From Tubulanus polymorphus (lineage: Eukaryota; Nemertea; Palaeonemertea; Tubulaniformes; Tubulanidae), in the NCBI RefSeq assembly GCF_964204645.1, contig NC_134031.1, forward strand, positions 17,791,307 through 17,855,306: a stretch of DNA of 64,000 nt. The letters are read 5' to 3'. Positions within the stretch are counted from its first letter, which is position 1; each line of letters starts with the position of its first letter. The position numbers and the translations under genes are program-made. The notes below the pieces were generated by a model. That model saw nothing but the letters and a program-made list of their open reading frames with translations, was not told the DNA's origin and ran no database searches. Shown in pieces: positions 11,629 through 22,239 of the stretch.

Positions 11629-12053
11629 ATCACTCCTATAGATCATCAATTACGTGTGCTAAAAACTTCAGTTTCTGATTACGGTTGCTCCTCCTCGGAT
11701 CAATCCTTCTCCAGGACTTCCTGTATACGGAAACCTGATTGATACGGGTACATGTTGTACACCGCGCAGGAAATTATCTAACATCTTGTGTCTGTCACAT
11801 ATTTCTAATGTGAGAGTTCTCGTGCGCATTCTTGACGATATGATTCGAGCATTTCCTAATGCATAATAAAGTGTGTTGCCTTTTTGGCAGCTGTTCCGGA
11901 GATATGTGATTACATGTTTCACTGGTGAGGGTCCACGACTGACTAACGTACTGTCTATTTACATTCGTAATTATGCCACGAGATGTTATTCGTCTTACCC
12001 CTAGTGTCTAGTGATCTTAACCTGACGAATAAGCTCAGTCATACGCAGATGAT

Positions 12054-12247
12054 TTGGTACGGTTCAGGCCCGAGTCGAATTTGGCCCGGGCCTGATTAAA
12101 GATCGCGTTCACACGTAAATCACTCATTCGATACCAAAGCAAATGAGCCACTTACGGAACCAGTCGCAATTGGACAAACAGGCACCGTGTGAAAAGTTTT
12201 TCCGGGCCTAATTTGGCAAGGGCCAAAAAAGCTTCGCGTGATTGCGG
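12054..12247 (+). mobile_element. Abundant dispersed family, copy C
   Basis: Contains gcgttcacacgtaaatcact and 'cattcgatacc', and a 'gattgcggct' end near 12240. Same family as copies at 6.0, 9.3, 25.5, 26.2, 29.8, 33.9, 38.3 and 46.9 kb. Confidence 0.65.
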
Positions 12248-12249
12248 CT

Positions 12250-13440
12250 ATAGAAGTACTACGAATCCAGCTGTGTTGCTACAACCACATGAATTCCATC
12301 TCTTTTTCCCCATCGAGGTCATAAAATGTCCACGGAAAGAACACGAAGCCTAATAATTAATCGGCGAGCCTCGCGTCCGATTGTGAACCGTATAACTAGA
12401 AATAACGGCCATAAAAAACTTCTGCTTTCTCCATAAAAACCAAGGCCTAAAACATCTACGACGTCGATAACCGGAAGTAATAACCCTTACCCTGGAAATG
12501 ATATATTAACTCGATAAACTAATAGAGTTAGGTAACATTACAATAGAGCTGGTAAATTATACATGAGACACGCTTCGTTAATGACTGTTTTATGGTTTTT
12601 CCGTCGAACGACTGAATGAAGCGGATGACTTCGTTCATATACGGATTACGTGTGTAGAATTGAAATTTGGTTCGTATGAGAAATGCGACGTTTCTATACA
12701 ATTCCCTTTTCAGTTTCAGTATCTCACGCGCGCCATTGAGATTTTAGTGAATATCAGATGGAAGAGAAAACTGCGAATGGGATTTTTTTGGACCATTTTT
12801 ATAGACTTTCTAATTGAATCTCCTTAGGGGGGACTGGATGCACAAAATTGGTTATGACTCATTTTGGGGTCATTTTAAATGAGAAGGTTGTCATTAGGGA
12901 TTAGTAATGATTTAGCGTAAACATGAAAATGATACAAGCTCCCCCCCCCCCCCCCCGAGTGCTAGCGATTCTATTCATTTGCTTTTCGTTTCAGTCAGCA
13001 GGTAATGATGGCGCTTTTGTCCAATGTGCATGTTAAAAAAACTATGGAAAGGTGAGAATGATGGTTTCACCTAAAACAGTAACTACATTCACCGAGAGCT
13101 TTATTCATGTTCACCATCACCACTGTCATCGCTAATAACCCGAGGTTGTGGGGGCTAAAGGTCGTGCGTACTGCTGTGAGGAAATTAGCCGATGATTAAT
13201 TAGAATCTGCTCTGCTCGCTCTTTTTGAAAAGATGTCACAAACCCTTGAATTAGAGGCGATACTTTATCGCATTCGTTAGTATCAAATAAGTGTTGATGA
13301 AGATTTATATAGCCGATCGATACAACTGTTTGTGAGATGATACGAACTGTTGTAACTGGTCGCAAATGGGCGTTTAGGTTAACTGCGACTCGATCATCGG
13401 TGACAGTATGTGACTAGTCCTTGTCAATCACAAAGCAGCA
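12250..13440. other. Gene-free stretch with a 16-base C run
   Basis: No gene recognised. A C16 homopolymer occupies 12941-12956. The remainder is ordinary AT-rich sequence. Confidence 0.5.
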
Positions 13441-13443
13441 TAT

Positions 13444-13497
13444 GTCCAACCTACGAGGAATTATCTAATTATTTAGATAATTGCTCGTAGGTCCAAC
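13444..13497. repeat. 42-bp near-perfect palindrome flanked by GTCCAAC direct repeats
   Basis: Positions 13450-13491 form a hairpin: arms CCTACGAG(g/c)AATTATCTAA with one mismatched pair and almost no loop. GTCCAAC occurs on both sides (13444-13450, 13491-13497), sharing the outermost base pair. Could be a tiny insertion or a structured site. Confidence 0.75.
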
Positions 13498-13499
13498 CG

Positions 13500-14330
13500 G
13501 GTGAGATTGTCGCGTCACATAAAGTACGTAGGTGCTGCCATCGTTGGCAGTTATAAGGGTGCATGGGTCGGCGACGAGTCTTAGCAACGCAATCATTGAT
13601 GACAGTCGCAGAGAATATCATTGCATCGATCGGCTTGAGGGTTGCACTGGTAATGCGCCGTCTCAGTGTTGCAGCGGCTTTCGGTGCTCCAGCAATCACC
13701 AGGTTTCCCGGTGTTGTACCTACGCCCACCTTTAGAATCTAAAATCTGACCATTTTGGATATTTATAGAAAATGTCGACAACCGAGGAACAACTGGTATC
13801 GCACAAATTTCTGAGCTAATTTCCTCACCTTGCGCATGGTGCACTGGTCATTTGATGAAACCTTCAAAGCTTTAGTTCATTAATCAAAACCTGTAATTAA
13901 TAACTGTAATTAGACTACGACAGTCATTTTGTATTCGTGTATGAAGGTCTGTATGTTTACATCGAGATATATGAGTAACGAGAAGAGTCTTTCTGTTAAT
14001 ATCGTGTTGCTTATGATTATCGAAGGTCTTTCATCTTAATGCGATGCACGTTAAAACAGTCGATCTCTGCATAGATTATTAATAACCTTTGATATTTCCG
14101 AGTCCGAGAGTCAGTCGTAAAGACCGCGTTTTATCATCGGGGTTTTATTTATACTCCCCGGAAAAATTCTTCGTTGATAGCAGCGACGTCACTGATAGCG
14201 ACTGGATGTGATCTGCTATCAGTAACAGCTGTGATAAAAGAAAATATCTACTTTGCTGCGTCAGATAGTTTTGTCAGTGCTTCGCTCTTGGCTTATTGCT
14301 ACACTTTGAATGCTTGATTTATGATAAGAA
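13500..14330. other. Gene-free stretch with overlapping minus-strand open frames
   Basis: Two minus-strand open frames overlap around 13469-13844, Ala/Thr/Arg-rich and without a recognisable domain, splice context or TE motif. I do not call a gene. Confidence 0.4.
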
Positions 14331-14334
14331 AGCT

Positions 14335-14680
14335 CAAAACAATAAAACGTTCTCGAAATGTTTATTGACACCGTGAAAAATAACGCATATATTGCGTAAT
14401 ATTGTGGACTACAGATAAAACGGTATGATATAGAATATACAGGTTAATATAGAGGATCAATAAAGTGTTTTTGGATTTGAATGTATCAAATAATGATAAT
14501 ATATAATTGATTTGAATTGAATTGACTGGCAACTGATGTAGTGCACCATATCCTCTCGAAAATAATTTTCAAAATTTATCAAAAATAAAAGTTATGAAAT
14601 GTATTTAATCACAAAATAATTGATAATTGCTATTTTGGAACGTCAATATTGATGACTTAGTGCACATCAACTCACACAGA
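14335..14680 (+). mobile_element. Dispersed repeat, possible retrotransposon 3' tail, copy 1
   Basis: Shares 'gtttattgac', 'gatcaataaagtgttttt' and 'gaattgactggcaact' with 18455-18960 and, in reverse, 48690-48900. An ATTGATC-type stretch before an AT-rich tail is typical of some non-LTR retrotransposon 3' ends (inference); no reverse transcriptase is present. Confidence 0.5.
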
Positions 14681-15477
14681 ACGCAAACTGGGTATAATGT
14701 ATGAAAACATTGTTTTAACTGTTTTTAACTGCATCAAAAACTGTTACTAGGCTTAATCTGAATTGTATTCTAATACCGCTTTTTACCACTGAATCCATTC
14801 AGGCCTTCATGAGCAGAAATCAAAGAAATTTTGGCCCCAACCGGATTTCAAACACAAACTTTTAGATCATGCTTTCACTATTCAGCTGCTGTCCATCTTG
14901 TTAAAACTGTTAAAAAAGGGCTCATTGAATGTAGATAAATGCCCATCTAACGTGTACCAATTTCGATGACAAAGCTTTCACAAATTAATCTGAATGGAGC
15001 AGAGAGGTTTTAGCCGGATATAATGACAGATGATAGGGGAAGGGACGCCCCCTGCTGTCCATCGATTATTAGAACTCGGAACTCAGATAGCGTTAGCCTA
15101 ATTATTAGATGACCAGTCGTTGTTGAGTTGTAAGAAGAGTCATTAATTATACATGGAGAGATCAGTTGTAATTATTCTATAAATGATGCCTGGCTGTATT
15201 AGAACATGCTGTTGGAACTCCACAGTCGGTCGGTCAGTGATTCCTAATTTTCAAGTCGCAATTAGTACATGATTGTCATCATTGATGCGCGGTGTCGATG
15301 TCCTCTTATTCATTAACTGCAGCTCAACGTGGTAACATTCAACAAGGATCTAGTGCTGTTTATTCATTTGTCTTCTTCGCGGATTTTATTTTGGCTTCTT
15401 GCTGTAGGATGAATGTTTTGCGTGAAAGGTGAGCATGTATCTAACATGTATCTAAAATGTCTCTAACATATATCAGT

Positions 15478-15684
15478 CATTTCTCCTTGGGGGAGAAGTA
15501 ACACCGAGCGGCTAAAAAGCGCTCAGGAGTCATCTATCAGGCCAGTTACCCAATAACTCCTGAGTCGAGAGAGGCAATGAGGATAAGTGTCTTGCCCGAG
15601 GACACTACGGCAATGCACGGGATTCGAACCCATGACCAGGCTTCCCAGAGCCGAATGCTCTAACTACTCGCCCACACCGCTCCA
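15478..15684 (-). mobile_element. tRNA-derived SINE
   Basis: Read on the minus strand from 15684, the head is tRNA-like: an A-box match (GTGGGCGAGTAGTTAGAG) and a perfect B box (GGTTCGAATCC), i.e. both internal RNA polymerase III promoter elements. It runs straight into a non-tRNA body containing 'GTGTCCTCGGGCAAGACAC', so it is a SINE rather than a tRNA gene. No aminoacyl-acceptor closure is visible. The 3' boundary near 15478 is approximate. Confidence 0.85.
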
Positions 15685-15734
15685 CAAAATTATTTGAAGA
15701 AGATAAAATACAATATGAAATACAACTTTGAACT

Positions 15735-15835
15735 CAAGAATTGAAAAGAATTTTCAATGCCCTTGCCATTAAACAAGCTCTAGTTTTCAAGGTAAACCAC
15801 TTTGCCCGTGGGCAATTTATTATTACTGACCCAGA
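15735..15835 (+). mobile_element. Dispersed repeat shared with 40.32-40.42 kb
   Basis: The phrase 'tttcaaggtaaaccac' followed by gggcaatttatt occurs here and at 40367-40405 with the same order of flanking words (caatgccctt). Two copies, same orientation, no coding capacity. Confidence 0.55.
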
Positions 15836-15959
15836 AAAGTTTGTTTCTGTAAAATTCAAATCTTCAAAATTAAGTCTGTTCCAACGGACCAAAGGTTCGC
15901 ACTCGTGGAGAAAAGTCCGCACTCGTGGAGAAAAGTCCGTGCTTATTTGGTCAATTCCA

Positions 15960-16180
15960 GCTTAAGCTCGAAATAGGAATTATTCCCGCTTATTCGTTTG
16001 ATCGAATGGTTTTAACTGATATGACTTGATTCGGTGTCACGCACAAACCCACCACACCTGCCAGGAGCGAAACGGGGAGTTTGATTTTGAAGTTGGTAAT
16101 CGTAATCACAGTGTGATTGACGTTTGAATTTACAGAATTTTTTGTTTCGTTCAATTTAGTTGAACGGTTTATGGAACGAG
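15960..16180 (-). mobile_element. Dispersed element, reverse copy of the 7.5-7.9 kb family
   Basis: Reads in reverse orientation through the words for 'cgtttcgctcctggcagg' and the aaatcaaac phrase found at 7760-7810 and 43250-43300. Boundaries uncertain. Confidence 0.45.
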
Positions 16181-16513
16181 GTTCTGGGTATGATTAATGA
16201 TGTCCCCTTCATGAAACCAGTCATCGAAATGTCATGAACCCTTTGCACTCTAATGATAATAAATTCACTCATCAGAGATCACATATGTTCATTGTTTTAG
16301 CGCGTAGTTAAAGCATTCGTAAATAAGGCCACGGCGCTTGTTGTTTTCTTTGAAATGAAATCATTATAAATCATGAAATAATCGCCGCTCATAAATTGGT
16401 GATAACCGGTGTAATTATGAATTACCAGGTTCAAGGTCCATGAAATATTGTGACTAGCCTATGTTTTACGAACGCTCGCATAGATAGTAGCATGTAAAAT
16501 TTATGCTGGCAAC

Positions 16514-16539
16514 ATGGAATTTTCTTGGTTGCATTCTAG
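16514..16539 (+). other. Candidate short leader exon ending in GTAAGC
   Basis: aacATGG start context, eight codons, then AG/GTAAGC. The phase (two bases left over) would join in frame to the GLCE exon at 41350, whose upstream codons are open. This is a consistency, not proof. Confidence 0.15.
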
Positions 16540-17329
16540 GTAAGCGGATCATTTTGTTTTAATGATAATATTTTTTCATAAACAATAACGCATAAACACA
16601 ATAATTCATCTTCAGATATCTCACATCGTAAACTGACACTGTGTTGTCGCTGTTGTAGTTAGTTGATATTAGATCTATAAGATGGCTGCAACAGCATCGT
16701 CGCGTTTCTCGTGACGTCGGCCGTCAAAAATCAATCTCTGCGTCGGAACGATATTAGTTTTTTTCTGGAGGCGGCTGTCGCTGAAAGTTGATCAGACTGT
16801 GTAGCGTTGTTGTGTGTATATGACTGACGCGTGTTGATTATAGAACGCTTAGAAAACGCATGCAAGCACTGATGAAATAAGAAAAAACATTCTAATAAGA
16901 TTAGTTTAACCCCGTATCGAAATTGAGGCGGCCGGTTTTATAAACCCGTTCTAACTTTTGATCTCGAATTTGGGAAGTTCCTCTTATTGATTTGATTGTT
17001 AGATTTCTATATAATATATTTGATATTTGTTTGTTGTGCACCACCAATCCTGCGGGGCACATTGATAGCACTTGATTGGAAATCAAAGTATATAGTAATA
17101 TATAGGTAAAGTTGGATGACTGGTCAAGTTCTTTTTCCTAAATCAAAGAACATGATTGAAAGGGTTATGTAACCAATTATCCAGCCAGTCTGTACCGCCG
17201 GCATGTGAAAGATTTGGTTTTTGTTATTTTTTACTGCTTGATTTAATACATCGTGAAAAAGAACACATTTTGTTAGTTTGTTTTAGAAACTCCTCTGGTA
17301 GTTGAGGTTGTTAAAAAGTCCTCGGGGAG

Positions 17330-17434
17330 GTTGCTCAAAAGTTGATTAGAGTTAACCAGTGGATAGCCGACATAGCGACGATTAAAATTCATCGTTAGCT
17401 ATGGTAGTCATTCACCAGTTATCCTTTGAGCAAC
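17330..17434. mobile_element. Short foldback element
   Basis: GTTGCTCAAAAG at 17330 is answered by CTTTGAGCAAC ending at 17434, with a second internal complementarity (CAGTGG/CACCAG, TAGCGACGAT/ATCGTTAGCTA). About 105 bp, no coding capacity. Confidence 0.6.
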
Positions 17435-17534
17435 ACTGCAGCCCTTCAACTTAATCCTGGAGGTAAAATCAACTGCCACTGAAAACTGGGACCCGGCGCG
17501 AGATGTATGTCTATCGAAATATCTTGTCACTTAC

Positions 17535-17806
17535 TCAGATCCCGGCTTTAATTCTTCAATTGTGTGATTACACTTGACTAGCGTGGATGAAAAGTTTCTG
17601 CGATCCGTCCGGATAGATTCGACTTTAAATTCCCGATACATATCAAATCTCTTCAGTTGCTCTGTATCCAGCGCGCACGAGCTTATCGTCAAATTCCAAT
17701 CCGTTTGACATTTTCCTGCATCGACGACGAACGAAAACGTTCGACAAGCTAGAGAACTATTGAGATCTGTTTCAATCGAGGGGATCAAAGGATGTAGGAC
17801 TCTTTT
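17535..17806 (-). other. Orphan coding-exon candidate, fibronectin-III-like end
   Basis: A minus-strand open segment bounded by CTAG (17807) and a strong donor GA/GTAAGT (17534). It encodes about 90 residues with spaced cysteines, several Asn-X-Ser/Thr sites and the ending IEELKPGSE, which resembles the L-x-PG-x-x-Y corner of fibronectin type III domains. Composition looks coding. No in-frame neighbouring exon was found, the acceptor is weak, and it may be a pseudoexon or part of an unseen gene. Confidence 0.3.
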
Positions 17807-17904
17807 CTAGACTTGTTGATCCAGCCAGAGGGATGGTCTGAATTTAAAAATCAGAAGTCACCAATTCAGAATATATTGGTTCTCGATTCCTGCGAGACTC
17901 TTAT

Positions 17905-18330
17905 TCTCATACTGTCTGTGTCTGTGTGTGTTTGTGGGTCTTGTGTATCTGTCCTTCAGCTAGTTCTGTTAAGATTGGGTCGATCTTGATGAAACTTGGG
18001 TACAACGTTAGTATGGGGGTAAAGTTGTGCAGTGCAAAGAATAGGCCCAGTGCGCCACCTAGCGACATACCTAGGCACTATTGTTTTTCAGCGACATGAC
18101 CTTGAAGATGACCTTATAAATGAGGAACTGGGTCGAAATTCAAGAAGTTGTCATGACAAAATTCAGCTATTAGCCTAGATACAAAATGTCCAAATTGCAA
18201 CGGGAACTAATGGTTATTTCAGAGTTGTCGCCTATAGCTTGTTCTTGTCTAAATCATCGTATCATCATGCTTTTAAAAGTTCATAGAAGACTGCCACATA
18301 ACAATTCTGTAAAAGTGCCTAAGGAATAAG
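17905..18330 (+). mobile_element. Dispersed repeat family ('gatcttgatgaaac'), copy 1
   Basis: Words 'gggtcgatcttgatgaaac', 'tgtgcagtgcaaag', 'gcgccacctagcgaca' and 'attcagctattag' recur in the same order at 53140-53570 and partly at 30885-31115. No coding capacity; boundaries approximate. Confidence 0.6.
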
Positions 18331-18454
18331 GCGATGTCTGAGTTTTAAATAACGTTTATAATGATTATCTACAGGATAGGTTTTTCCTACGGCAAATTCC
18401 GATACAGCATTCATTTGCAGTTGACTGTAAATATTTTGTCTGAACTGGAAACAA

Positions 18455-18970
18455 GAAAACTAACTTGAAAGTTTATTGATGCCTTGAAAAATGATACAAA
18501 TATTGCTTAACATTATCGACAATAAATAATGTAATATAAATTATACGATATTAGGGATCAATAAAGTTTTTTTGGATTTCAATATCGATAATCGAATGGA
18601 ATTGACTGGCAACCAGTCTAGTCCAGATATATTGATATTTGAATTTAATTGACTGGCAACCAGTCTAGCTCTGATGTACTGATGTCCTCTCAAAATAATT
18701 ATTCAAATTCATCAAATATCATTTGAAATAAGAGTTATGAAATATATTTATTTACAAAATGAATGCCGAATTCACATTTGTAATTGTTATTTTGAAATGC
18801 CAATATTGATGATATAGTGCACATCCTATCAAAAAATAATCCTTAAAAGATAGTAATGAAATATATTCATTCAAAATATAAATGTTTATAAACATTATTG
18901 TAAAAGTTTTTGCGACATCAAAAAATTCTCATTTCACCGGTTCAGAAATAAATAAATAAATAAATAAGTC
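18455..18970 (+). mobile_element. Possible retrotransposon 3' tail, copy 2, ending in an AAAT microsatellite
   Basis: Same words as the 14.3 kb copy (gatcaataaagtttttttgg, 'gaattgactggcaaccagt' twice), ending in about five AAAT units at 18945-18967, which would suit a target-primed retrotransposon tail. Confidence 0.5.
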
Positions 18971-19413
18971 TTAAGCAGGTATCCTATAAAAATCAGTTCA
19001 GATGCGTTTCTCTAGTGGGTATTGTCTGAATAGAAGTGTCTTTAGATGAGTCTTGAACAGAAGCGTATCATTCGTACATCTACGATCAGCGCGACAATTT
19101 TTCCGTCGGGGAATTCCGATACAGCGTTCGTTCGTCGGTTATTCAGTGTCAACTGTAACTTGTTGCTCCCCCTCGTAGCACTGTAGGCAAACACCACCAC
19201 CAGTTACACGTAGATTGTCACCGAGCGAACACAGGCAGAACGCGCAGTGTAACGTTCAGTACCGGCAGTTTTCACATCGGGACACACACACACACACTCG
19301 CTCATTCATAGACAATCATTATACATATATATCTCTACTCTAATGTAGCATACCTCGCTAGTCGTGATTGTAACCGGTGTCGAAGTTAGTTTTAAAGCTG
19401 TTATGAATTGGAT

Positions 19414-19442
19414 ATGTCATTTAAAGGTGTGATTAACATCAG
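19414..19442 (+). other. Candidate leader exon end with a strong donor
   Basis: ATG plus eight codons, then ATCAG/GTAAGC at 19443. Like the 16.5 kb candidate it ends in phase 2 and would join in frame to the GLCE exon at 41350. The upstream 300 bp are CpG-containing with an (AC)8 run, which could be promoter-proximal. GLCE must have an upstream exon because its first coding exon starts at a splice acceptor. Confidence 0.2.
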
Positions 19443-20594
19443 GTAAGCATCGTTAAATCATAGATAATATATATGTACAGATTGCGAAATATTCGTCAGG
19501 GAAGAAGGTGGACTGGACATTCAGTCCGCCTGTACGTACTGACCCAAACCTCTATAGGGGTGGCGAGGTGCGTGCTGTCGTACGTCTATATTGATTGTAA
19601 TATAGATAAATAAATTCTGCTGACAAGTTTTTTGTCAAATTCGTATCTAAGTTAAGTTCTCTACGGGAGGACATGCACCGCGGAAATGTCTACACAGATA
19701 GTCAGCAATATGCGATCATCATCGACGACGGTTGATGGTTCTATAGTTCTTGTCTGGCGCGCGTTTATAACATTCTGATGAGTCAATCTCGGCGATAGGG
19801 AGGTTTTTAAACGCTCTATACTCGGATGACGTCGCTATTATGTGTTATGTGTGCGCGTACAATTGATTGGTTGATTATATTTTTCATAGAACATAATTGC
19901 GTATGTAATATTTCTTGCAAAATGTTGCAATGAACTATGAAGGACTCGTACCGAGGGTCTTACTGTTGATTACTGATTAATTTGGAGATATTTGATATTT
20001 AGATACTTTCATATTTCAATGAAATGAATTCAGACCACGCGTTCATTTATCAGTACATGATTCAATGAAAAACGAGTGATTTGTAACATTTTAAACGTAG
20101 AAATTTCTCTGATTCACTCTGGGAATTTTGTGTAATCACACACACACACACTCACACACTCAGGGGATTTGTAAATGAGCAGAAAGTGGCCACTTTGCTG
20201 TGATATGAAATACTGATAGTAAATTTGATATCGCATCGAAATCTATTGCCTTTTAGTTTATAAAAAAAAGATGATCGAATTATTTTTTGTTAAAAGTATC
20301 TCGTTTGCGATTCAAATCTGATTCGGAGAAGAATTCCGTCATTTTGATAAATCTGCTGCAGTCGATATTATGTTTAGTGGTTTTGAGACGACGATATTCT
20401 CGACTCCTCGATATACGACGACAAATCAATACGAAAGTAATCACTCTTTTTTTGCATGAAGATGAAGCGTGGGTAACTGTATTGTGACTCGTTGTAACTC
20501 GTCACTCGTCGTCGCATGATTCTCAAAACTACTTCAACTTCTGCTGTAATCATAATGCTCAATTGATGTTTGTTCATTTTATGATTCAACGTTC

Positions 20595-21405
20595 TGTTTC
20601 TACCCACTCTCCTAATCTCTCCTCTTAAGCTCTTTCCTCAATTGTTCTTCTCTCTCTTACTAGCTCTTTCCTCTCACTCGTTCCCCCTCACTTGTTCCCC
20701 TCCTTTTTCTCTCTTCTCTCAACTTTCTACCCTCCTCTTACTCGCCCCTTCAATAGCTTCACTCTCTTGCTCTCTCTTACTCTCTCTCTTGCTCCCCCTC
20801 GCTCATTTCCATCCTCTTTCTCCTCTCACTGGCTCCCCTCTCCTCGTGCTCTCACTCGCTCCCTTCTCACTCACTTCTCGCTCAAACTATTCTCAGTCTT
20901 CCCTCTTCATTCTTTGGTCACCTTCACTTGTTCTTGTCCCTATATCATAACATCCCCCTTAAAATTCTCTCTCTATCGCCCTCCTTATCTCTCCTCCCTC
21001 TCTGCTCAATTTCCCACTCTCTCCCCTTCATCTCCCCAGCACCTTTATCTCCTCTGTCCCTACCTCTGTATCCATCCGCTCTCCCCTTCATCTTCCCTGT
21101 CCTGTATCCATCATCTCTCCCCTTCATCAGCCCAGCACCTTTATCTCCCCAGCACCTTTATCTCCTCTGTCCCCCCTCTATATCCATCCTCTCATCCCCT
21201 TCATCTCCCCCCCTTCATCTTCCCCGGCACCTATATCTCCTCCCTACCTCTGTATCCATCCTCTTATCCCCTTCATCTTCCCTGTCATGTATCCATCCTC
21301 TCTCCCCTACATCTCCCCAGCACATATCTCCTCTCTCCCTCCCTCTGTATCCATCCTCTCTCTTCTTTCTTCCTCCCACTTCATATCTTCCTCTTCGTTT
21401 ATTAT
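20595..21405. repeat. 0.8-kb polypyrimidine tract (C/T on the plus strand)
   Basis: About 800 bp with very few purines on the plus strand. The right half (about 21000-21360) is an irregular tandem array built on 'ctctccccttcatctcccc', 'agcacctttatctcctc' and 'tacctctgtatccatcct'. Open frames across it (Ser/Leu/Pro-rich) are artefacts of composition. Such tracts can form triplex structures. Confidence 0.85.
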
Positions 21406-21970
21406 TTGATTTCGTGTAGAGTAATTACGATCGTTGCGTCGGGTTATTTGCCGGGGTTCAGCGTTCATGGGTAATAAATAATATTTATTTAGAGAATCTC
21501 CGCACAGTCTCTCCCTCGCGTTCGTTCGCGTATTCATAGTATTTATATACCAATAACGTTTTGATGAGTTTATGAGAATTGGGCGGAATTCGACGCGATT
21601 TCGGACGTCGATCCGTAATTATTGAATTTCGGATATCGTCGAGAATGATCAGAGATAAGTGTTAATCCAATACAGAGAGCGCGGTTACATTTTCAGCCGG
21701 GCAATTTGATGTCTAGTGGCCCTACTCCACTCTGCCCGGGATGAGGGTGCTTTGTTTGAACTGTTGCTCTAGTGCAGAATATATAGTTTTATGACAATAT
21801 GGAAAAAAGACAAATGTGCGATGGTCTTGGTCACTGTCAATTTTCTTCAAAGAATATCTATTCACTTGCTACTTGAACGGTAGGACGTGCAAGAATCTGA
21901 AAGTTCTATGCTGGACCGGTCCCTATAGACCTGTCACCATCACGTGTATTGCTCACATGGTCATGGCAGC

Positions 21971-22233
21971 AGGGTGGCCACTTACCTGCAAGTCGGGGAA
22001 TTGACTTTTCTGTAAAAAAAAGTCAGGGAATTGTGTAAAAAGAGCTAAGAATCTGGGGAAAATTCAAGGAAATCTGAGAAAGATCGAGCGTCTTATCCAT
22101 CAGTTTCTAAATTTTTGACATATTTTGGTTTCGTTTTAATCGAATTCGTAGTAGATTAAGTCAGGACAAATAACCAACATGTCAGCCGGAATTGTCAGGG
22201 AAAAAGCTAACAAAAAGTATCCGCCCTGTGCAG
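21971..22233. mobile_element. GGTGGCC-ended repeat family, copy 1
   Basis: Begins 'agggtggccacttacctg', contains several GTCAGGGAATT phrases and ends 'ccgccctgtg'. Similar units lie at 23857-24096, 41122-41243 and 51636-51832. Probably a non-autonomous DNA element. Confidence 0.55.
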
Positions 22234-22239
22234 TCAATT

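Noticed and set aside
13469-13844. Two overlapping minus-strand open frames of 83-86 codons
   Set aside because: No recognisable domain, start context or splice partner; could be decayed TE sequence but nothing shows it.
15610-15684. Functional tRNA gene
   Set aside because: Both boxes are present but the sequence continues into a SINE body and no acceptor stem closes.
20642-21474. Open frames of up to 260 codons rich in Ser, Leu and Pro
   Set aside because: They follow the polypyrimidine composition; no splice sites, domains or codon bias.
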